Positions 18,060 to 25,398 of a DNA stretch of 64,000 bases are shown one piece after another (the first letter of the stretch is position 1; every line of letters begins with the position of its first letter). The notes under the pieces are model-generated. The model had not been told where the DNA came from, did no database searches, and saw only the letters and a list, made by a program, of their open reading frames with translations. The stretch spans positions 134,054 to 198,053 of the forward strand of contig JAEVYY010000014.1 in the NCBI GenBank assembly GCA_023392535.1, written 5' to 3'. The DNA comes from Bacillota bacterium. GTDB lineage: Bacteria > Bacillota > Clostridia > Lachnospirales > Lachnospiraceae. Position numbers and translations under genes: made by a program.

Positions 18060-19061
18060 ATGAAAATTGACCAGAAAACGAATTCTTTATTGAGTCATAG
18101 TTTTATAAAAATGGAACGTGCTAAAAAAGAAGAAACGGAAAATACAATAATATATGCAGGTAATTTAAAGGTAAATGAAAATCCGATTGCACAGAAGCGG
18201 AAGCAAGCTCAGGCGAAAGCGTTGAAAGTAGTAGGCGGCGCGTTGAAGAATGATAGAAAGATAGATGATGATCTGCAGAAAAGAAGAGATTGTAGAAATA
18301 AGTATTATGAAAATATAGAAAGTGCCAGCCAAGAAATAGGAAAGATAGAAAAAAATAAACAGGAACTCAAGAAATCATATGGAATTGAAGATGATTCAGA
18401 AGAGCAAAAAAATTTGGAATTATTGGAAAAAAGAAGGGAGTCTTTCGATATATATTCCCAGGTATCCCTTTCCGATGAGGAAAAAGTACGCTTATCGGAA
18501 ATAGACAAGGCTGGTATGACGGAATATCAGACCCGTTCGTTACAATTGGATGCCAAGGGCGGTATACATCAAAAAGAAATAAGGGAAGCAAAAAAAGGAA
18601 TCATTGAGGAAAATGCCATTATACGTGGGATACAGTTAGAAAGATTGAAATCCAGTCCCATGGTCGATGCCGTAAAAGAAGCAGATAGCATGTTGGATGC
18701 AGCCAGTGAAGAAATAACAGGAATGCTTTTGGATGAAGCAAAAGAGCATATAGATGATAAAGCAAAAGAGAAACAGGAAGAAACAGAGAAAAAGGCGGAA
18801 AAGAAAGAAAAGCAAGAAGAGCAGCTAGAGGTAATAAAGGAAAAAAGAAAAGAATTGGAAGAACTGATAAATCCTGAGAAAGTAGAAGAAGAGGAAAATG
18901 ACGGATTCAATCGAACGGTAAATAATGACATCGCGTTTTATCATTTTCTAGAAATAACTCACAATGAAAGTGACATTAAAAGGGAAGTAGAAAATATTGT
19001 AGATAAGATGAAATTAGTAGCAGACGATATCAAGGGAGCAGTAGTGGATTCAAAATTGTGA
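18060..19061 (+). CDS. Highly charged coiled-coil protein, function unknown
   Basis: 333 residues, soluble, without signal or membrane segments. Most of the length is Lys/Glu-rich helix with strong coiled-coil character, especially about 220-290 ('KAEKKEKQEEQLEVIKEKR'-type). ATG 18060 follows TAGGGGGAT. An upstream in-frame start at 18021 would lie inside the preceding terminator hairpin, so I rejected it. I do not recognise the family. It stands alone between the c-di-GMP enzyme and modA. Confidence 0.7.
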   Translation: MKIDQKTNSLLSHSFIKMERAKKEETENTIIYAGNLKVNENPIAQKRKQAQAKALKVVGGALKNDRKIDDDLQKRRDCRNKYYENIESASQEIGKIEKNKQELKKSYGIEDDSEEQKNLELLEKRRESFDIYSQVSLSDEEKVRLSEIDKAGMTEYQTRSLQLDAKGGIHQKEIREAKKGIIEENAIIRGIQLERLKSSPMVDAVKEADSMLDAASEEITGMLLDEAKEHIDDKAKEKQEETEKKAEKKEKQEEQLEVIKEKRKELEELINPEKVEEEENDGFNRTVNNDIAFYHFLEITHNESDIKREVENIVDKMKLVADDIKGAVVDSKL

Positions 19062-19128
19062 ATAAAATTTAGAATACTTAGTGTAAATTAACAAAAAGAT
19101 ACTTAGAATTATTTAAATTTTAAATAAT

Positions 19129-19157
19129 TTGACAGTAGAATTATTTCTAGATATAAA
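19129..19157 (+). promoter_or_regulatory. Sigma-A-type promoter upstream of modA leader
   Basis: A consensus TTGACA (19129-19134) and TATAAA (19152-19157) are separated by 17 bp. It points toward modA, but an intrinsic terminator at 19240-19277 lies in between, so it makes either a short RNA of about 110 nt or an attenuated mod transcript. Confidence 0.7.
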
Positions 19158-19239
19158 GTAATATTAACTGATAATAAATTAAAAAAGTATAAATAAGCAG
19201 ATATATATGTGAAATTCGATATTTTAGTTAGAAACCTGA

Positions 19240-19277
19240 CAAGGCAGTCAAATTGTTATTTTGACTGCCTTGTTTTT
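19240..19277 (+). terminator. Terminator in the modA leader (attenuator or end of a small RNA)
   Basis: A perfect 13-bp stem, CAAGGCAGTCAAA (19240-19252) with TTTGACTGCCTTG (19260-19272), is followed by five Ts. It lies 33 bases upstream of the modA start. A weaker promoter, TTGACT (19261-19266) with TATACA or TACAAC at about 19282-19289, overlaps the descending arm and could give modA a separate start. Confidence 0.85.
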
Positions 19278-19309
19278 ATTTTATACAACAATAAAAGGAG
19301 GAATAACGG

Positions 19310-20161
19310 ATGAAAAAATTTATTGCAACGATGTTAATAGGAGCTATGGTAGTATCTATGCTCTCAGCTTGTGGTAGTACGCAGGTTAAAAACACATCGG
19401 CCCAAGCCGAGACACCAATCACAAAGACGGGTGCCGAATCAGAAGCAAAGGATACGACAGCAGAAGATCCTGTTGAACTTACCGTTCTAGCGGCAGCCAG
19501 TTTAACGGATGCGACAACGAAGCTGGCAGAACGGTACAATAAAGTTGCGCCAAATGTAACACTTACTTTTTCTTATGGTTCTTCGGGGGCATTGCAAACA
19601 CAAATTGAAGAAGGTGCACCAGCGGATCTTTTTCTATCCGCAGCAACTAAACAAATGAATGCACTTGATGAAGAAGGATTACTATTGAAAGATACAAGAG
19701 TAGACCTATTATGGAATAAAATAGTACTAATAGTTCCAGTCAGTAGTTCCTTAGGGCTTACAAGCTTTGAAGAAGTGGCGGGGGATATGGTAAAGACAAT
19801 AGCACTTGGGGAACCAGAAGGAGTACCTGTGGGACAATATGCAGAACAGGTATTTACAAATCTTGGAATACTGGATGCGGTAAAAGCAAAGACAAACTAT
19901 GGAAGTGATGTGAAACAGGTACTTACCTGGGTTGAATCAGGAGAAGCAGATTGTGGTGTTGTATACGCAACAGATGCAAAAATAAGTCCTAAAGTAACTA
20001 TTGTCTGCGAAGCACCAGAAGGAAGTCATGAAGATATCATTTACCCGGCTGCTGTCATCGGGAGTTCTGCGTCACCGGAAGAGGCAAAAGCTTTTTTAAA
20101 TTACCTATCTACACAGGAGGCGGCATCCGTCTTTGAAGAATATGGTTTCAGTATCAAATAA
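19310..20161 (+). CDS. modA: Molybdate ABC transporter substrate-binding lipoprotein ModA
   Basis: 283 residues. The lipoprotein signal has lipobox LSAC (Cys21). The mature protein matches ModA: 'LTVLAAASLTDATTKLAE', 'FSYGSSGALQTQIEEGAPADLFLSA', 'GEPEGVPVGQYAEQVF' and 'VVYATDAKISP'. It captures molybdate or tungstate outside the membrane and delivers it to ModBC. Ribosome site AAAGGAGG precedes ATG. The position next to the Mo-nitrogenase genes fits the Mo demand of FeMo-cofactor. Confidence 0.95.
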   Translation: MKKFIATMLIGAMVVSMLSACGSTQVKNTSAQAETPITKTGAESEAKDTTAEDPVELTVLAAASLTDATTKLAERYNKVAPNVTLTFSYGSSGALQTQIEEGAPADLFLSAATKQMNALDEEGLLLKDTRVDLLWNKIVLIVPVSSSLGLTSFEEVAGDMVKTIALGEPEGVPVGQYAEQVFTNLGILDAVKAKTNYGSDVKQVLTWVESGEADCGVVYATDAKISPKVTIVCEAPEGSHEDIIYPAAVIGSSASPEEAKAFLNYLSTQEAASVFEEYGFSIK

Positions 20162-20178
20162 AGAAAGGAAACGTATAG

Positions 20179-20847
20179 ATGGATATAGCACCATTGTTAA
20201 TCAGTTTTAAAGTAGCATTTACTGCAACTATGATAGCCGTTTGTCTGGGGATACCAATGGCATGGTTTGTCGCTAAATTAAAAAGAGGAAAAGGTTTTAT
20301 AGATGGTGTGCTGACAATGCCAATGGTCTTACCACCGACAATCGTCGGTTTCTTTCTATTACTTTTGATTGGAAAAAATGGCTTGCTTGGAAAGCTATTG
20401 CTGTCATTTCATATTGTACTGACATTTACCTGGTTCGCCGCTGTTTTAGCTTCTGTGATCGTATCGTTTCCATTGATGTACCGCACTGCGCGAGGAGCAT
20501 TTGAATCCATTGATCAGAATCTGATTTATGTAGGTCAGACACTAGGCATGAGTCATTTTAAGATCTTTTGTAAAGTAGTATTACCAAATACCATTTCGGG
20601 TATGACTGCAGGGATAATATTGACCTTTGCCAGGGCTTTGGGAGAGTTCGGTGCTACGATAATGGTGGCCGGCAATATACCAGGACATACGCAGACTATG
20701 TCAATTGCGGTCTACTCAGCCGTTCAGGGAGGGCACAGAGAGAAAGCATATGCCTGGGTCATAGTAATTATGGTAATTTCGTTTGGAACGATGATGGCTA
20801 TGAATGGTTTGTCTTTACATGATCATAAAGAAGGCGAGATGATTTAA
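20179..20847 (+). CDS. modB: Molybdate ABC transporter permease ModB
   Basis: 222 residues with about five to six transmembrane helices. The ABC permease EAA-type motif reads 'ARALGEFGATIMVAGNIPG', which is characteristic of ModB. It forms the membrane channel with ModC. The gene starts 17 bases after modA. Its TAA stop (20845-20847) is in the same reading frame as modC. Confidence 0.94.
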   Translation: MDIAPLLISFKVAFTATMIAVCLGIPMAWFVAKLKRGKGFIDGVLTMPMVLPPTIVGFFLLLLIGKNGLLGKLLLSFHIVLTFTWFAAVLASVIVSFPLMYRTARGAFESIDQNLIYVGQTLGMSHFKIFCKVVLPNTISGMTAGIILTFARALGEFGATIMVAGNIPGHTQTMSIAVYSAVQGGHREKAYAWVIVIMVISFGTMMAMNGLSLHDHKEGEMI

Positions 20848-20877
20848 ATAAAATTACAAGTAGATATTAAGAAAAAA

Positions 20878-21930
20878 ATGGATAATTTTTCGTTGGAAGT
20901 ATCATTTGCACTAGCACAGGAGACATTTGCCATTCTTGGAGCATCCGGTTCAGGAAAAAGTATGACTTTAAAATGTATTGCCGGAATAGAAATTCCGGAT
21001 GAAGGAAGAATTGTGTTAGATAATCAAGTAATTTTTGATTCTGCTAAAAAAATAAATCTTCCTCCCAAAGAGCGCAAAATTGGATATCTGTTTCAAAATT
21101 ATGCCCTTTTTCCAAATATGACAGTGGAAGAAAATATTGCAGTTGTACTTCGCACTTCTAAAAAAGTGAAGAAAGAGATTGTAAAAGAGAAAATAAGAAC
21201 TTTTTATCTTGAGGGCCTTGAATGGAAAAAACCAAGCCAGCTTTCGGGCGGTCAGCAGCAAAGAGTAGCATTAGCACGCATGCTTGCTTCAAATCCTAAA
21301 ATCATCATGCTGGATGAACCTTTTTCGGCGCTTGATAGTTATTTAAGGTGGCAGTTAGAACAAGAAATGTTGGAAATCATACAAGCATACAGGATGCCGA
21401 CCTTATTTGTTTCTCATAATCGGGATGAGGTATATCGAATCAGTGATAAGATCGGAGTAATTAATAACGGAAGGTTGGAAGGGATCAGTGGAAAAAAAGA
21501 TTTATTTGAAGATCCCCGCCTATTCGCAGCTGCAATATTGACGGGGTGCAAGAATTTTTCACGTATTATAAGGATGGATGATTTTAGAATTAAGGCGATC
21601 GACTGGCAGGTAGAACTCATCACCAAGGAGAAGGTGACGGAAGAAATAAAATATGTTGGCATACGTGCACATTATATTCAAGTGATGCGGGAACAGAGTG
21701 CAGAAGACAATACAATGTTGTGTCAGGTCACTAAGACCATCGAGAACACGTTTACAATGATTGTAATGTTGGCTAATACTAGCAAAAGAATGCAGACGGT
21801 AGAGATAGAAGGCAGGAATAACAATTACTCGGAAATCCGCATGGAAATTGGAAAGAAAGAATGGGACGCGGTAAAAGGCGGACAAGTCAGAATAAAGTTT
21901 TTACCAGAAAATCTGCTCTTACTTCGTTAA
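20878..21930 (+). CDS. modC: Molybdate ABC transporter ATP-binding protein ModC
   Basis: 350 residues from the first ATG. The ATPase domain has Walker A GASGSGKSMT, signature 'LSGGQQQRVALARM', Walker B 'IIMLDEPFSAL' and the switch His in 'LFVSHNRDE'. A C-terminal TOBE-like domain occupies about 240-350. Translation upstream of the ATG gives an in-frame 'KLQVDIKKK' that matches the usual ModC N terminus, beginning with ATA at 20848 directly after the modB TAA. The true start may therefore be a non-standard AUA, or the protein may be about ten residues short. The ATG has only a weak ribosome site. Confidence 0.9.
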   Translation: MDNFSLEVSFALAQETFAILGASGSGKSMTLKCIAGIEIPDEGRIVLDNQVIFDSAKKINLPPKERKIGYLFQNYALFPNMTVEENIAVVLRTSKKVKKEIVKEKIRTFYLEGLEWKKPSQLSGGQQQRVALARMLASNPKIIMLDEPFSALDSYLRWQLEQEMLEIIQAYRMPTLFVSHNRDEVYRISDKIGVINNGRLEGISGKKDLFEDPRLFAAAILTGCKNFSRIIRMDDFRIKAIDWQVELITKEKVTEEIKYVGIRAHYIQVMREQSAEDNTMLCQVTKTIENTFTMIVMLANTSKRMQTVEIEGRNNNYSEIRMEIGKKEWDAVKGGQVRIKFLPENLLLLR

Positions 21931-22057
21931 AATCAGTAAAGGTACAATACTTGATGCCAAAGTAAAAATATCAGACAATAAAAAAATGTATCAATATTAT
22001 AGTGAAAATAGTAAAAATAAATATGAAATAACTATTAAATATTGACAAATCAATGCA

Positions 22058-22086
22058 TTGTACAAATAGAAAGCGAATGATAAAAT
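22058..22086 (+). promoter_or_regulatory. Promoter upstream of nifH
   Basis: TTGTAC (22058-22063) and TAAAAT (22081-22086) are separated by 17 bp. The perfect palindrome CAATGCATTG (22051-22060) overlaps the -35 and could be an operator. No sigma-54 -24/-12 (GG-N10-GC) element is apparent, so NifA/RpoN control is not indicated here. Confidence 0.6.
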
Positions 22087-22122
22087 TTCTTCATAGAAAT
22101 TGCTAGCATTCTATTTGACAGA

Positions 22123-22163
22123 GACGTCATGACTTATTCTACATAAGTTATGGCGTCATTTTT
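22123..22163 (+). terminator. Leader terminator ahead of nifH (candidate attenuator)
   Basis: A 14-bp stem, GACGTCATGACTTA (22123-22136) with TAAGTTATGGCGTC (22144-22157), contains two G-U pairs and has a 7-nt loop, then ATTTTT. It lies between the nifH promoter and the gene, so full nif transcription requires read-through or a further promoter. It could also end an upstream transcript. Confidence 0.75.
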
Positions 22164-22182
22164 GATTTATGGAAAGTTGTGG

Positions 22183-22197
22183 GCGACCGAGGGTCGC
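22183..22197 (+). promoter_or_regulatory. Short GC-rich hairpin next to the nifH ribosome site
   Basis: GCGACC-GAG-GGTCGC is a perfect 6-bp hairpin with a 3-nt loop. It ends 4 bases before AGGGAG, the nifH ribosome site. It may stabilise the mRNA 5' end or modulate initiation; the role is not established. Confidence 0.5.
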
Positions 22198-22212
22198 AGA
22201 AGGGAGCTAAAA

Positions 22213-23034
22213 ATGAGACAGATTGCTATTTATGGAAAAGGTGGAATTGGAAAATCTACTACAACACAGAATCTGACTGCAGGTCTGGGGGAAATGGGTA
22301 AGAAGATAATGATTGTTGGATGTGACCCTAAAGCAGATTCGACACGATTGATCCTTGGAGGTCTGGCGCAGAAAACGGTACTTGATACACTTCGCGAAGA
22401 AGGTGAAGATATTGATCTGGATTATATTATGAAAAATGGTTATGCAGGAATACGATGCGTAGAATCGGGGGGCCCGGAACCTGGTGTCGGATGTGCAGGC
22501 CGTGGAATTATTACTTCGATAAATCTGTTGGAACAACTCGGCGCGTATACAGATGACCTTGATTATGTTTTTTACGATGTACTGGGAGATGTTGTTTGCG
22601 GTGGCTTTGCAATGCCGATTCGAGAAGGAAAAGCACGTGAAATTTATATCGTGGCATCAGGAGAAATGATGGCATTGTATGCAGCTAACAATATTTCAAA
22701 AGGTATTCAGAAATATGCCAATACAGGCGGTGTCCGATTAGGTGGCATCATCTGTAACTCCAGAAAGGTAGACGGTGAAGCAGAATTGGTTGCGGCATTC
22801 GCAAAAGAGCTGGGATCCCAGATGATTCACTTTGTGCCTAGGGATAATATGGTGCAAAGAGCAGAAATTCATAAAAAGACCGTAATTGATTATGAACCAA
22901 CGGCAAATCAGGCAGATGAATACAGAGCATTGGCAAATAAGATTGATGGCAATGATATGTTTGTAATTCCAAAACCTATGAAACAGGAGCGACTGGAAGA
23001 ATTATTAATGGAACACGGAATCATGGATATTTAA
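22213..23034 (+). CDS. nifH: Nitrogenase iron protein (dinitrogenase reductase) NifH
   Basis: 273 residues. P-loop GKGGIGKSTTT lies at 8-18 and 'GCDPKADSTRLILGG' at 36-50. The [4Fe-4S] cysteines are Cys94 (GVGCAGRG) and Cys129 (DVVCGGFA). Arg97 corresponds to the ADP-ribosylation-site Arg in other species. NifH transfers electrons to NifDK with ATP hydrolysis and also acts in FeMo-cofactor assembly. ATG 22213 follows AGGGAG; the frame is open upstream but that would add a non-NifH extension. It is first in the nif operon, followed by nifI1 and nifI2. Confidence 0.98.
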   Translation: MRQIAIYGKGGIGKSTTTQNLTAGLGEMGKKIMIVGCDPKADSTRLILGGLAQKTVLDTLREEGEDIDLDYIMKNGYAGIRCVESGGPEPGVGCAGRGIITSINLLEQLGAYTDDLDYVFYDVLGDVVCGGFAMPIREGKAREIYIVASGEMMALYAANNISKGIQKYANTGGVRLGGIICNSRKVDGEAELVAAFAKELGSQMIHFVPRDNMVQRAEIHKKTVIDYEPTANQADEYRALANKIDGNDMFVIPKPMKQERLEELLMEHGIMDI

Positions 23035-23061
23035 TACTTAAATGAATAGGAGGGTGTCACT

Positions 23062-23388
23062 ATGTTTTTAGTAAGAGCAATCATCAGACCTGAAAAAGTA
23101 GGGAGTGTTTTATCGGAATTGTTATCAGCAGGCTATCCGGCAGTAACTAAAATGGATGTATATGGCCGTGGGAAACAGAAGGGAGTTAAGGTCGGTGAAG
23201 TCTTTTATGACGAAATTCCAAAAGAAATGTTACTTATGGTCGTAGAAGATGCAGATAAGGATGATGTAGTCAAAATGATTATGAAATATGCAAGAACTGG
23301 AGAAAACGGACATTTCGGGGATGGCAGAATCTTTATCAGTCCGGTAGAAGAGGCATATACAATCAGTACAAAGAAAAAAGGATTATAG
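23062..23388 (+). CDS. nifI1: PII-family nitrogenase regulator NifI1
   Basis: 108 residues of the GlnB/PII fold, with 'KMDVYGRGKQKGVKVG' ahead of the T-loop and C-terminal 'TGENGHFGDGRIFISPVEEAY'. The uridylylation Tyr context of GlnB is absent, as in NifI proteins. NifI1 and NifI2 form a complex that inhibits dinitrogenase when nitrogen is sufficient (2-oxoglutarate and ATP relieve it in methanogens). The placement between nifH and nifD is diagnostic of the archaeal/clostridial arrangement. Ribosome site AGGAGGG precedes ATG. Confidence 0.94.
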   Translation: MFLVRAIIRPEKVGSVLSELLSAGYPAVTKMDVYGRGKQKGVKVGEVFYDEIPKEMLLMVVEDADKDDVVKMIMKYARTGENGHFGDGRIFISPVEEAYTISTKKKGL

Positions 23389-23399
23389 GAGGGCTGATT

Positions 23400-23783
23400 A
23401 TGAAGGAAGTTATGGCAATTGTCAGACAAAATAAAGTCAATGTGACAAAAGAAGCTTTAGCAGAAGCGGGAGTTCCAGCCTTTACTTGTAGAAAAGTCTT
23501 AGGAAGAGGTAAAAAATTAATTGATATGAGCTTATTACATTCTTTTGTGGATGCTGGGGAGATTCCGGCAAATCCAATGGGTGAATATATCTCAGAAGCA
23601 AACAGATTGATATCCAAACGAGTATTTACAATGATCGTAGAGGATTCAGAGGTGGAAAAAGTAATCAATACAATTATGGATGTGAATGTAAGCGGGAACC
23701 CGGGAGATGGAAAAATTTTTGTGTTGCCAATCCTTGAAAATTATAAGGTTCGAAATGGGGAAGCAACCATAGAAGCATACTAA
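23400..23783 (+). CDS. nifI2: PII-family nitrogenase regulator NifI2
   Basis: 127 residues of the PII fold. It has a longer T-loop than NifI1 ('LLHSFVDAGEIPANPMGEYI' region, about residues 43-62) and the C-terminal 'SGNPGDGKIFVLPILENYKV'. In studied systems the NifI2 T-loop docks on NifDK to block NifH access. The gene follows nifI1 by 11 bases and precedes nifD by 16, so all are cotranscribed. This pair supports post-translational ammonium switch-off instead of DraT/DraG, neither of which is seen. Confidence 0.94.
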   Translation: MKEVMAIVRQNKVNVTKEALAEAGVPAFTCRKVLGRGKKLIDMSLLHSFVDAGEIPANPMGEYISEANRLISKRVFTMIVEDSEVEKVINTIMDVNVSGNPGDGKIFVLPILENYKVRNGEATIEAY

Positions 23784-23799
23784 AACAGGAGGTGAGGAC

Positions 23800-25398
23800 A
23801 TGAGTATTGCGGAAAAAGTGTTGGATCAGTATAGCTCGAGAGTATATAAGAACCGGAAGGATCACATCGTGCAGATCAATAATAATGATAATAACAATCA
23901 GATAGCAGCAAATGTGCGCACGATTCCTGGTATTATGACACAAAGAGGGTGTTGCTACGCAGGCTGTAAGGGTGTTGTTCTTGGGCCGATCAAAGATGCC
24001 CTGCAGATTGTACATGGGCCAATTGGCTGTTCTTACTATGCTTGGGGAACCAGACGGCATAAAGCAAGAAAGGAAGAAGGAGTCGATCATTATTTACAAT
24101 ATTGTCTGTCCACGGATATGCAGGAGCCCGATGTTGTATTTGGGGGCGAAAAGAAACTGAAAAAGGCAATTGATGAAGCGATGGATTTATTTCATCCTTC
24201 TACGATATTAATTTGTTCTACCTGCCCGGTCGGACTAATTGGAGACGACATTCATGCAGTGGCTAAATGGGCAGAAAAAAAATATTCCATTAAATGCATT
24301 GCATTTAGTTGTGAAGGCTATAAGGGTGTGAGCCAGTCAGCAGGGCATCATATTGCAAATAATCAATTAGTGAGATTTGTAATCGGGGAAGGCGACCGTG
24401 ATATTAAGAATAAATTTTCCCTCAATATACTCGGAGAATACAATATAGGTGGTGATGGATGGGAGACAGAGCGTATTTTAAAACGGATTGGATATGAAGT
24501 GGTATCTACGTTTACAGGCGACAGTAGTATTGATGACTTAAAAAATGCACATCAGGCAAACTTAAGTTTAGTTCAGTGTCATCGATCCATTAACTACATA
24601 GCGGAAATGATTCAGACAAAATATGGTGTTCCTTGGATGAAAGTTAATTTCATCGGGGTACAGGGAACCATAGAAACTCTAAGAAATATCGCCAAATACT
24701 TTGATGATTCAGAATTAACAGATAAAACAGAGGCAGTCATTGCCGAAGAATTAGAAGCGATTTCTGATGATATCGAATATTACAAAACAAAGTTGAAGGG
24801 AAAGACAGCCGCCCTTTATGTAGGTGGATCCAGAGCTCATCACTATCAAACATTGTTGAAAGATTTTGGTGTAAGTACTATTTTGGCGGGTTATGAATTC
24901 GCCCATAGAGATGAGTATGAAGGAAGAGAAATTCTTCCTTTTGTAAAAGAAGATGCTGACAGTAAAAACATTGAAAGCATAACCGTAGAAGCAGACTCAG
25001 AAAAGTATCATGTATATGTATCAGAAGAAACCCTGAATAGGCTGAAAGATGAAAAACTTATAGATTATTACGGTGGCATGGCAAAAGAGATGGATGATGG
25101 AACTTATATGGTGGATGATTTAAACCATTTTGAAACGGAAGAGTTTTTAAAATTTTTAAAGCCAGATATCTTTTTTTCTGGTATCAAAGATAAATTTGTA
25201 GCGCAAAAAGCTGGTATTTTATCGAGGCAGTTGCATTCATACGATTACAGTGGACCCTATGCTGGCTTTAAGGGTGCGGTTAATTTTGCAAGGGATATTA
25301 CCATGGGTATCTATACGCCGGCATGGAGTTACGTAAAGGCACCTTGGAAAACGGCTCCGATTTTAGTTGGTACAATGGGAGGTGAGGAATCGTGTTAG
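23800..25398 (+). CDS. nifD: Mo-nitrogenase MoFe protein alpha chain NifD
   Basis: 532 residues. P-cluster ligands Cys51 (RGCCYAGCKG), Cys77 (GPIGCSYY) and Cys142 (STCPVGLIGDD) are present. FeMo-cofactor ligands are Cys260 (LVQCHRSINY) and His479 (QLHSYDYSGPY). The 'GVSQSAGHHIAN' motif carries the substrate-channel Gln and His. The 'GGSRAHHY' segment and an extra ~50-residue stretch near 385-435 match the Clostridium pasteurianum-type NifD rather than the Azotobacter, Vnf or Anf types. All cofactor ligands are intact, so an active Mo enzyme is expected. It overlaps nifK. Confidence 0.97.
   Translation: MSIAEKVLDQYSSRVYKNRKDHIVQINNNDNNNQIAANVRTIPGIMTQRGCCYAGCKGVVLGPIKDALQIVHGPIGCSYYAWGTRRHKARKEEGVDHYLQYCLSTDMQEPDVVFGGEKKLKKAIDEAMDLFHPSTILICSTCPVGLIGDDIHAVAKWAEKKYSIKCIAFSCEGYKGVSQSAGHHIANNQLVRFVIGEGDRDIKNKFSLNILGEYNIGGDGWETERILKRIGYEVVSTFTGDSSIDDLKNAHQANLSLVQCHRSINYIAEMIQTKYGVPWMKVNFIGVQGTIETLRNIAKYFDDSELTDKTEAVIAEELEAISDDIEYYKTKLKGKTAALYVGGSRAHHYQTLLKDFGVSTILAGYEFAHRDEYEGREILPFVKEDADSKNIESITVEADSEKYHVYVSEETLNRLKDEKLIDYYGGMAKEMDDGTYMVDDLNHFETEEFLKFLKPDIFFSGIKDKFVAQKAGILSRQLHSYDYSGPYAGFKGAVNFARDITMGIYTPAWSYVKAPWKTAPILVGTMGGEESC

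Noticed and set aside
19158..19309. Molybdenum-cofactor riboswitch ahead of modA
   Set aside because: The leader is very AT-rich and only one simple terminator hairpin is present; the conserved Moco aptamer core is absent.
20179..21930. modB-modC as one gene broken by a nonsense mutation
   Set aside because: Separate modB and modC genes are the norm and both products are full length by domain; the shared frame and missing Met are reported as a start-codon question instead.
22084..22163. ANTAR-type twin hairpins (hexaloop with A1 and G4) in the nifH leader
   Set aside because: The hairpins at 22084-22101 and 22123-22157 do not have the required hexaloop sequence, so an EutV-like antiterminator is not supported.
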